A DNA stretch of 64,000 nt, taken from assembly GCF_009870125.1 (NCBI RefSeq), contig NC_046683.1, positions 54,327,869 to 54,391,868 on the forward strand, read 5' to 3'. Made by a program: the position numbers and the translations under genes. The notes beneath the pieces were generated by a model. It ran no database searches. It was given only the letters and a program-made list of their open reading frames with translations, and had not been told where the DNA came from. Source of the stretch: Drosophila pseudoobscura. Lineage: Eukaryota; Arthropoda; Insecta; Diptera; Drosophilidae. This document shows positions 1-8,966 of this stretch, piece by piece (within the stretch, counting starts at the first letter, position 1; every line of letters starts with the position of its first letter).

Positions 1-1592
1 TCCCGCTCGAAATTCTTACACCTTGATGACACGCAATTATTTTTTTATTTTCATTCATTCTAAATATGTATGTTCAGTGACTTGTTTAAGTTGCTCTAAC
101 AGTAACAGCAAACAACATAATTGTAGTTGTGATAATATTTTATACTCAAATAAAATTAAATAAAAAAATATATATATAAAATATAAAAAAAAACATAAAA
201 TATATAAATCAAATATAGAAAAAAATAAATAAAATATAAAAATGAATAAATAAAATATATAAAAAATAATTAATAAATAAAATATAAAAACAAAAATCAA
301 ATTGCTCAAAGTTAATGATAATCATTGAAGAAAAACGTAAAATATGTAAATATACACCTTATTTTGTTTTTACACGGTTTTGAAATAACACGGCTTGAAA
401 ATCAAAATTTTTTAATGTTTTTTCCCGATTTTATTATGTATGTTTTTTTTTTTAATTCCATTTAATTGCTCGTATTTACAACTTATTTTATACTTAAAGC
501 AAACTATATTAAAGGTTAGGCTATGCAAGCCCAACATGTGTGGTACGGCCGTGAAGCAATGCTTCACACATGTGCAGGCTTCGTTTAGACTAACTGGACT
601 TTTGTCTGGTGCTCAACAGCGCGCAGTTCCCTCATAATGGTCGCCGCGAAGCAGCTCGTCGCCTTCCAGTTTTCCGGGGACAGGAGCATGCACGGCACCA
701 AGCTCTGCTTGACTACGGCTCCACCCAGCGCTTCTTCTGGCCGCTGGCGCTGAGCTGCGAACCTGCCACACGAAAATATAGCATATTTATTATGTATGTC
801 TCTATATACATACATATGTAGATAAAAACACACATATGTACATATGTACATACATACATATCTCACCAACAGCTAGAAACCAAACGAAAACAAGAAAGAG
901 CATAAAGATAATACATATGTATGTACATATGTACATACATACATACATATGTACATATTTGTTTCTCTTTCGTTTTTTTGCATAATTTAATTTAATTTAA
1001 ATTGCAAAATTTACTGGTCAGAGCGAAAAAATTAAGGGGAATTCCCTTTTTTGTGGAAATTTAAGGGGATTACTTATTTGCAATAGAAATGTGTTTGTAT
1101 TTAGTGAACTATCAATGCAATCAGACGTGTTTGGTAAAGACGTTTTCCAATTGTTTTCCTTAATTTAATCAGTTTTAGAAACAAGGATCCAATCACCTAT
1201 GTATGTATTTTTGCATACGATCAATGTACATATTTGTTTACACGGCTTTTTCAGGAACCAATCTACCGGGTAAAAACAGAATTATGTAGGTTTGATTTAT
1301 TAGTAATTACAAGTAATTTTTATTACATCATTTATATTGAATACGGTCCCTGATTAAAACTGCACAAATTACTTCCGACTCGGAAAGTGTTCTGCTCAGT
1401 GAGAGAAAAAGAGTTGACCGCCGTTTGCGAGCTATGTATGCTTCCGAGCGATAAGCAGTATCAGTATCAGTATCAGTATGATTAAAGCTATTTGTTCGAA
1501 TCACATAAGTACATAGGTTTAATCACACTTCAGATAAGATACTCATATCATTTTCCATAGATAATCAAGCTGAATCAATTTCCCTTTTTCAG
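1..1592. other. AT-rich non-coding sequence with a small GC-rich island
   Basis: No gene is supported here. Positions 40-500 are very AT-rich with (AAATA)n-like runs. A GC-rich island at about 585-775 has short open frames on both strands but no recognisable protein. It is preceded by a strong hairpin at 534-573. Positions 780-960 hold alternating TACATA/TATGTA microsatellite. Positions 1370-1590 probably contain the untranslated first exon and a 5'UTR intron of the gene starting at 1620, because a pyrimidine-rich acceptor (ctttttcag) ends at 1592. A short CAGTAT tandem repeat lies at about 1455-1480. Confidence 0.6.
780..960. repeat. TACATATG-type microsatellite
   Basis: Two blocks of alternating TACATA/TATGTA units, at 780-860 and 910-960, are internally palindromic. 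This is a very common simple-repeat type in Drosophila intergenic DNA. No function is implied. Confidence 0.8.
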
Positions 1593-1619
1593 TTAACATT
1601 TCTCTGCCAGAACGTAAAG

Positions 1620-2216
1620 ATGGGTCAAACCATTGACAAGCCCCAGGAACTTGAATCCAAAAATGTTGATGACATGGAAAAGAAGATCGAAATTCGGCAA
1701 AAATACATAGCGGAAATGGCGAAGAGGCTATCCGGCCTGGAAGAAGTCCAAAAGGTAAATTTGTTTCCAAGCAATTGGGACGAAATACATCGTCTTAGGC
1801 TTAAAATCGAAGAAGAGCAAATATATTTGCGAGCAGACATTGATTCAAAACTCCGAAGGGTCGACAATGTGACAAATGAGTCTGGAGAGCCGATCGGAAA
1901 TCAAGCAGCCCTCGTAAAGGATGTGGAGGAGGAAAACAAAATATTTGAGAAGTTGGCCAAACTGGAACTGGATGTCCAATCACATAGGTCTTTGATTGAT
2001 CAACACGAAGAAAACGCCATCAAGCAGCGAGCTGATCTCAAGTCAATTAAAGAGGAGACAAGTGGCATCAAGGCCAGCATCGAAGGACTTCATCTGAAAC
2101 TACAATCGTATCTGGACAAACAGGAGGAAAGTAAAAAGCTTTCGGATTCATTCAAGGCCCAAATGGCCCATTTCGAAGCATTATCGCATGAGATTAAAGA
2201 AAAAGATAAAGACTAA
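1620..2216 (+). CDS. Uncharacterised coiled-coil protein, 198 aa
   Basis: Single coding exon of 198 codons starting at ATG 1620, the first ATG after a 5'UTR splice acceptor ending at 1592. I do not recognise the family. The protein is hydrophilic and Lys/Glu-rich with heptad-like spacing over most of its length (about residues 15-60 and 95-195), so it is probably a coiled coil. There is no signal peptide or membrane segment. It starts MGQ, so removal of Met would expose Gly2, but the context is not a clear myristoylation signal. A canonical AATAAA follows at 2374-2379, about 155 bases after the stop. The intact long frame, upstream acceptor and poly(A) signal support a real gene. It could be a fast-evolving structural or spindle component, but that is speculation. 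Confidence 0.75.
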   Translation: MGQTIDKPQELESKNVDDMEKKIEIRQKYIAEMAKRLSGLEEVQKVNLFPSNWDEIHRLRLKIEEEQIYLRADIDSKLRRVDNVTNESGEPIGNQAALVKDVEEENKIFEKLAKLELDVQSHRSLIDQHEENAIKQRADLKSIKEETSGIKASIEGLHLKLQSYLDKQEESKKLSDSFKAQMAHFEALSHEIKEKDKD

Positions 2217-2373
2217 CTGAACTGAACTCTGGTTTACAAGACGCAAGATGGCGGCACATCTCCGCTCATAAATTTTCCAGTCAAAAGATATTTTATAGCA
2301 CGAATCTGCAAGACGGCAGGTGGCGTGGCGCGTTTATAGTAGGAATTTGTTATAAATTTAATCCAAATCCATA

Positions 2374-2379
2374 AATAAA
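2374..2379 (+). terminator. Poly(A) signal of the coiled-coil gene
   Basis: AATAAA about 155 bases after the stop codon at 2216, in the expected place for 3'-end formation. Confidence 0.6.
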
Positions 2380-2520
2380 ACCCATACATTTTTCTTATCC
2401 GCTACTCTCACCATAAACTAACATGGCCAAGGGTGCAGGCAGCCATACAAAATGTTTTGTAAAACATAAATATTTATAGACATTTATAGAAAATTATTAT
2501 AAAACGAGGGGGAATGTTGT

Positions 2521-3117
2521 GAGTTGCTGCGGAAACCGCAACTCTACAGTTATACCCGATACTTAGTCAGCATGGCTCTCTTCCGGCAGACGCCGCTAAT
2601 ATTGAACGACACGACAAAGAGTGCGTGCGAGAGAGACAGAAAATCAGTCTGAGCGTGACGTCGGGCGCTGCGTAGCCAGTGCAAATTGATTTGTTCCTTT
2701 TGGCTATAAAAATGATCCGATCTGATCCAGATTCAGCAATCTGATAGACATGATCATTATCTATGATTCTGCGTTTTTAGTTTTCTCGTATCCTCAATAT
2801 TGTGGATGCAACAGATTTACGCCCTTTGTGGGGGCGGAAGTGGGCGGGGCGAAGTTTTGAAATATACTTGTAGCAGTGACATATCACAGAAGTCCGGATA
2901 TAAAACGTCGTTGCGCTAGCTCTTATTGTCTTTGAGCACTAGGCGCTGAAGGGGACGGACAGACGGACGGACGGACGGACAGACAGACATGGCTCAATCG
3001 ACTCGGCTAATGATGCTGATCAAGAATATATATACTTTATAGGGTCGGAAATGATTCCTTCTTGACGTTACACACATCCACTTTCACCACAAATCGAATA
3101 CCCTAGTATCGGGTATA
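2521..3117. mobile_element. DINE-1/mini-me-like non-autonomous element
   Basis: A block bounded by TATACCCGATAC at 2551-2562 and its exact reverse complement GTATCGGGTATA at 3106-3117. A GAGTTGC...GCAACTC hairpin lies just outside the left repeat at 2521-2544. The interior has a GC-richer core and a (GACG/GACA)n tetranucleotide run at about 2955-2990. Subterminal inverted repeats, a GTCY-type proto-microsatellite and a small hairpin are the known hallmarks of the Helitron-related DINE-1/INE-1/mini-me family. The core recurs in decayed form at 39011-39266, showing that it is dispersed. It has no coding capacity. The family name is from memory of its hallmarks. Confidence 0.7.
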
Positions 3118-3120
3118 CAA

Positions 3121-3782
3121 AATGAATCGGCACGCTTTAACCGCTCCTTGATAAGGCTTGCTGACATTGGCCCATAGAAAATAAGAAAAGCGAGTCGAAA
3201 AAAAAGAAAAACATTTGAATGCGGCGGAGAAAGACCTGAAGAAGCTGCGACAAACAAGAGAAGCATGTAGCGGGTCCGAGTGGCCTTTATCTAGTACCAC
3301 ACTACTGGACGCCGCCTCCTCTCTATCCGCCATAGCAGCAGCCACAATATCCATCGTACCAGCCCACGGCGGAGAATCGGTACGGGCTCTCTATGGCCCC
3401 TTTGCTGCACTGCAGCTATAGGGACTAAGCTGGGGGATGAGCCTTCTGGTCGACCTCTCTTTTCTTTCCCAGCTTGCTCCCAGCGGGGCCATATCTGGCA
3501 CTACTAGTGCGACGTCTCCAGACACCGTCCTTCCGAAAGCAGCATGCAGCCTTGAGGGCAATCTGTGTCATTGCTGGTGGATCCGTATCCGGCGACGAGC
3601 TTTCTGTTTAGGTTCGGGCATCCTCCTGGGCTGCTCCTGTTAAAGAGCTGTTCCCGGCTTCATCCATCGGGGCAGCCCTGGCTGTGATTCTTAATGGCCC
3701 CAAACATAGTTATAACCGGACAGACGAAGGAATGGATATACTGTGCCTCCTGGAAGAGGTCTGGATCGAATTCGATGCCTAA
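3121..3782. pseudogene. Decayed coding-like sequence, probably a retroelement remnant
   Basis: A GC-rich, codon-like stretch abutting the right end of the DINE-1-like element. On the plus strand, open pieces in different frames run at about 3215-3421, 3437-3643 and 3612-3782, the last ending at TAA 3780-3782. They are separated by stops or frame changes, with no plausible introns. I could not assign the peptides to a family. Degenerate gag or ORF1 sequence of a retrotransposon is the most natural guess given the neighbour, but a decayed host gene fragment is possible. Nothing is restored or joined here. Confidence 0.35.
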
Positions 3783-4991
3783 ATTGAATAATTGTATATG
3801 TATGTTTGCCGTTTTTATATTATTTGTATCTTTATATTATTGAAGGCTAATTTGTTATTTTTGTTCTTGATTGTTGACAAACAAATTATTGAATTATTAT
3901 TGATTTTGTATCTAGTTAGACTAATACTCTTCTCCCGCACAGCTCACAGCCCACGGGCGACTCGGCGACTTGGCGACTAAATAAATATTACCGAATTAAG
4001 GGAGCGCCCCTCCAGCCTTCATCCTCCAGCCACCAGCTCTGCTCGTACTTTACAATATATGTATGTATATTTAAATATTTCTATGTTAACACTTTTTGTT
4101 TTTGTTGTTTTTTTTTTTGTATTTTTTTCCACACTTTCCCGGCTACATAAACCATATCTTATTCATACAAAACAAATACTTAAGACTACGTATTCGGATG
4201 CTGCATTTTTGGCTAGGATTTAAGCTAAAAACAAGAACAATTAAAGGAGAAGGCAATTACAATCCTGACCAAGATATCCCCCACCCCCACCCCAACTGAA
4301 ATAAACGAATACCCTTAGGTGCTATACAATCATCACGTGTAACGGACTCTGTGGGTGGCAAAGCGAAGGACAAAGGACATACTCCAGCGGCATTCGATCA
4401 CACACAAGCACACACCTTATCCGTATATGTATTTAGGCCTAGGTTAACAGGTTTTTTTTGTTTTTTTGGAGTGTTACAGATGCTCCGCGAGTCAAGAACA
4501 GCTAAAATCAACCGCTTAACAAAAGGTATACTAGACACAATTCAGTTATTGGAGATATACATATTAGTACAGACAAGACAAGAACAGTTGTTGCTTACGT
4601 TATGCTATTTTACGAGTATATTCTATAATATTTGTAATAACTTTTTTGAGCTGAAAGATATTTTTTGTGGTGAAAATTTCAAAAAAATGAGATCGAGAAT
4701 CATCTTTACAGCCTTTACAATTTCTCTGGTTACTTGACCAAAGAGATCAGCGTTTCACAGAGAGATCAGCGGGTATTATTTAATGGCAAGTTTCTCAACC
4801 TCTCTCTCTCTCTCTCTCTCTTTTTCTCTCTGGAGCTGAATATGTATCTCTGAGATACATGCATGCTTTCAAGGCATCATTAAAAATAAGTTTGAAAGGG
4901 ATATGGTCAAGTGGAGAGGGGGGGTGATATTCAGTGGAGCTTCAGCTCCAGCAAGTGAATGGAGTGTCTCTTGTAAGCCTCTCGCGCCACT
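3783..4991. other. Intergenic region and 3' flank of the Ent3-like gene
   Basis: AT-rich sequence with no supported gene. It holds a (TC)n microsatellite at about 4799-4830. A variant poly(A) signal ATTAAA on the minus strand (TTTAAT at 4779-4784) would end the Ent3-like transcript about 210 bases after its stop. Confidence 0.55.
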
Positions 4992-6286
4992 TTAAATATT
5001 CTCCAGCAAGGCCTCTGGGGTCTGCGGATCTGTGGTCATGCCACCAGCCATCTCGTCACTGATGTCCCCCACCGAACTGCTCACCGTGGACAGGAAGGTC
5101 GACAGGGTGGCATTGATCACCTCAGCACTACTCCCAGCCACGGTGCTGTACAGAGCCAGGGCCGTGGTGGTTATGACCGTGGCCAATGCGGGGCTGGCTG
5201 AGGTCCCAATGGAACTAGAGCTCTCGGTTAGAGGACTGACGCTGCTGCTGCTGCCGGTCAGGGTGGCAATCGTTGCATTTAGCAGGAGCGGAACCAGAGA
5301 CGTGGCTGCGCTTGTGCTGGTTGTGGGGGGGACGGTGGTGCTGCTGGTCAGCGGAAGGGGCGGCATATGGCCGTGGCCGTGGCCGTGGATGTGCTCCAGC
5401 ATCGAGACCGGCACATACGGATACGAGGGGCAGGGATTCAAAAGCTGGGGCCCCAGCATGCTCTCAAACACGTAACCAATCAGGGAGCCAACGGTCAGGC
5501 CAACATTGTAGGACAGGGTCATTATGTTGCCCGTGACCTCTTTGAGGGTGCCCGGCACCTTGGCAGGAGCCAGGATCATGGGCAGACTGCCGGCCAAGCC
5601 GTTGGTGATCCCCAAGGCGATGGTGAAGACAAAGGGCGCCGTCTCACCGGATATGACGGGACGCTGACGCGGCGCACAGCAGAGCAGAAGCAGGGGCACG
5701 AGCACGATTCGCAGTCCCGACAACAGTATGAGCTGGCGGCGCGACCACGGATACGGACTGGCGGCCAGCATCTTGCCGGCCACATCCGACAGATTGAAGC
5801 AGAACATCAGAAGGACGGGCATCCAGGAGCCGAGGGCGCACGACTGCACCTCCACATCGATGCCCGGATACAGGGACAGGGTGACGCAGTAGGCCAGGGC
5901 AATGCACACCATGTACGGATAGATGACCTGCGCCACGCGCCACCTGCTCACAAATCCCTCGCGTATGTCGCTCAGCTTGCTCGGTCTGCAGCGACGCGGC
6001 TGGATCACGTGCTCCACCTTGAACGCCACTGTGGTGGGCGTTGTCGGCTCATGGGGGGTCGATGGCAGATCGGACGGCAATTGGCCCAGTGCCTCGATGC
6101 TGCTCTCGCCGGCCGTCGGATTGGACAGCTCGTACACGGGATTGCTGAAGCTGAGCGTGTTCCCGGCCACAGGATTGCCACCCGATATGGTCGTCGTGGT
6201 GTGGGTTCCATCCATCGAGAGCACTCCATAGCGTGTGGTGCTGGGTACTCCGTCAATCTCTTGCTATTGGAATGACAGATCAAATA

Positions 6287-6334
<48 letters not shown>

Positions 6335-7295
6335 GCGAATTAGTTTGTGTCATGCACAAGCGATGTACATTGTTTTTTGTATTTTGTTGTTGAATTCCTC
6401 TGCCGCGAAGGCAGCAGGGCATAGAACAGCTTTTGGGTGTACGAGTCACTCACCTCATCCGGTCGCAGTATAATCTTCGAGCAGGCCTCCACATGGTACC
6501 GCACAAAGGGCGAATTGATGGTGGCCCTGTGCAGCAGATAGCTGAAGATAATGTACAGCGTCGATGTGAGAAAGAAGATGACCGTGGAGACGCGATCGTT
6601 GTTGATCAGCAGCTTGGTCACCACCCGATTGGAAGACACCAGAAAACCGGCAATGCTCTCGCCGGCCATCACCGCCTGCGTGTACTGCTGCGGCAGCATC
6701 GAGGCGAATCCGTAGAAGCTGGACTGCTGCACCGTGCAGCCGATGGCGGTCAGCGCCACAGCGGACATGTTTACCAGATAGGCGGTGTTCGTGGCGAACA
6801 TATGCCAGGCCACCTCGCAGACGGCCACGAACACGAGGGTGGTGAAGGACACCATGTAGCCGAAAATCACCCGCTTCTGGAAGGGGGCCAGCGAGAGCAC
6901 GATGTTGTTGAGCAATACCGTGGCAAAGGCCACAAAGATGTACGTCATGGACATGTCCAGGGCCACATGGCGACCGGGGAACCGTCCCTGCCAATAATCC
7001 GCGGCGATTATAAAACTGCAAAAGGGTTTCAAAGCATGAGCATGAGATACTTTCGGTGCGGTGCGGTGTGGTGTGGTGTGCTCTTCTCTCACCTATTGTA
7101 GGGCAAGACAAAGCCAATGCCCGCTGCCATCAAGGCCAGATAGACCGCACGCCGCTGGTCCTTGGGGGCACGCGTCTCGTACTCGGGACTGTCCATGCTG
7201 CCAGGATGTCGGCGACCGCCCTCGCCGGCCGGGATACTGCCGCCCCGGTCACGGTCCAGCGGCTCGTAGGTAGTGTCCTGTCCGCCCACGTCCAT
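4992..7295 (-). CDS. Ent3: Equilibrative nucleoside transporter (SLC29), Ent3-like
   Basis: Three coding exons: 7295-7093, 7015-6454 and 6263-4992, giving 678 aa. The ENT family moves nucleosides across membranes by facilitated diffusion with about 11 membrane segments. Exon 1 ends in the family's first-helix signature, which splicing completes as LPYNSFIIAADYW. Exon 2 carries about five hydrophobic helices. Exon 3 carries a hydrophilic central loop (before PSKLSDIREGF) and the remaining helices. At 678 aa it is longer than typical ENTs (about 450-480 aa) because of a hydrophilic N-terminus, the loop, and a Ser/Thr-rich tail of roughly 140 residues that begins with a His-Gly run. The start is the first ATG in frame; the open frame continues upstream without another ATG. 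Intron 2 carries a (GA)n tract. I assign Ent3 by family and neighbourhood; another ENT paralogue is possible. Confidence 0.85.
6282..6330. repeat. (GA)n microsatellite in Ent3 intron 2
   Basis: A near-pure GA run inside the 190-base intron, next to the acceptor at 6264-6265. Confidence 0.9.
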
Positions 7296-8961
7296 TCTGG
7301 TTCGCTTGGGTTCTGTTTGGTTGATTGCCGCGATATCCGGTTGGGTTGCCGTTGCCGTTTCCGTTGCCGTTGCCGTTGCCACTGCTGTTGCTTTTTGCTG
7401 CAATTAATCGTCTCTCAGTGCTGGGGGCGTTTGCATTATTCGCATTCGTCGGAACTGCAGGCTGCAGCAGCAGCAGCTTCGTGGGAAAGAGTTACACACA
7501 AATCGATAGACAACAGGCACAATTTTGCCGCACTTGATGGCATATTTGTGGAGGCCCAGAAACTATGGACTGCCGTGGCTTTCTTGCCCTCTCAATTGTT
7601 CACTTCCGAATTGTGGTTTTATTATAGGGAGCTTGGGATTATCCTTTTCACCGATTGACTTAAACATTCCTCTCGTGGACAACAACTGCTGGCCATATTC
7701 TGGCTGTGCCCATGTCCTGGCATTTTTCTCACCACGCCCGCCACTGCGCATGTGGCATACGATTGATTTTGTTCAACTCGGTTCAGCACCGCACGCGTCG
7801 GTTAATTGGCCAGAATCAGCCTGTTGTGGGCTCTGTCGGCACACCGAAACTGTTTTCTTCCCCTCAATTGAGCCGCCTCCAGTGGCCCTTTAGTGTTACC
7901 AACTCCGTTTGGGGTGTAAATGATTCGAAAAACACTGGGTAGCTGTTATTCAACATCAAACAGCGTTTACATTCCACAAGCCATTGATTTTTTCATTCAA
8001 CAAAAACATGAATTGATCACATATACTGTGGGTATTGATCTGCACATCCCTCGAGGGTAAACAGCCAGGTTTTGTGGACATACCGCCATGTCTTTGTCAA
8101 CCAACTTATCGATTTTGATGAAATAATTTGTATTTTATAGACTAATGAATTTTTGATGAAGCAAAAAAGTTTGCGGCCTCTAGCACATGTATCGATAAGA
8201 TATTATGCCCTGCTTTTATTTCAGTCCAACTGAATAGGTTAAAGGGCAATGATTTTAGTTTGTGGAAGGGTTTCAAGGTATTTAACACTAGTTTTCTGTG
8301 AAATGAGACGCGAGAAGAGTCTCAATGAGTTCTATAACAAATCGGAAAAATCAGACAATTCCAAAAGCGAAGTTGGTGTTTTTTTATTTGCAATGAAGCT
8401 CTCAGTACTCAATGTTCTGTAGCAAAATCAGGGAACAACGCGGTGCTTGGGATATGTAAAAGGCCTCAATCGGACAGCCAAGTATTTGAAGAGATTCGAA
8501 CCACCTCTCAATAAGGCTTTAGCTCACATGTCCCTTAAGTCGCCCTTTTCGTTCCAAAGAATCCAACAACAAAATACACAGTCGGTCCCCAGAAACCAAA
8601 AAATTTGAAAAAATTCCAATAAAAACTTATTCCCCATTAAAAGCATAATGATTTAAATGTATTTCAATACACATATTCATATATAATAACAACTATTACT
8701 TGCAGTTGATGCAATATTTAAAAAACCAATACAAAAAAAAAACAAGTGTTGTGACCAGAAATCAGCTTGAAAACTGTATAAGGAATCTTTAGAGCCGTTT
8801 CAAGAATTTTCGAGAACGGCTTACAATCAATAGTTAATACTTAAAGTTACATCTTGCCTTTTGCAGATGGATATACTCAGGAATGAGCCTTAGTTAGAGC
8901 TTCAAGTGATAACATTTCCATTGGGATTATATTTGATCAGGAGTGAAACATAGGGCATATT
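7296..8961. other. Ent3 upstream region
   Basis: Contains the Ent3 5'UTR and promoter (about 7296-7950), including a run of GTTGCC-type repeats at 7345-7390 that keeps the coding frame open upstream of the ATG. Positions 7950-8960 are AT-rich with no supported exon on either strand and lie just downstream of the Wbp2 poly(A) site. A GATAA/ATCGAT-rich patch at 8100-8210 is the only regulatory-looking feature I noticed. Confidence 0.5.
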
Positions 8962-8966
8962 TTATT
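8961..8966 (-). terminator. Poly(A) signal overlapping the Wbp2 stop codon
   Basis: On the minus strand the end reads CCC CAA TAA AA, so AATAAA includes the last two bases of the final Gln codon and the whole TAA stop. The 3'UTR should be only a few tens of bases. Confidence 0.65.

Noticed and set aside
780-960. CRISPR-like or origin-like direct repeats
   Set aside because: Simple TACATA/TATGTA microsatellite in a eukaryotic genome; no spacer structure.
5032-6275. Long open frames on the plus strand opposite the Ent3-like gene
   Set aside because: They mirror the GC-rich codon pattern of exon 3 on the opposite strand, have no promoter or splice context, and give low-complexity peptides.
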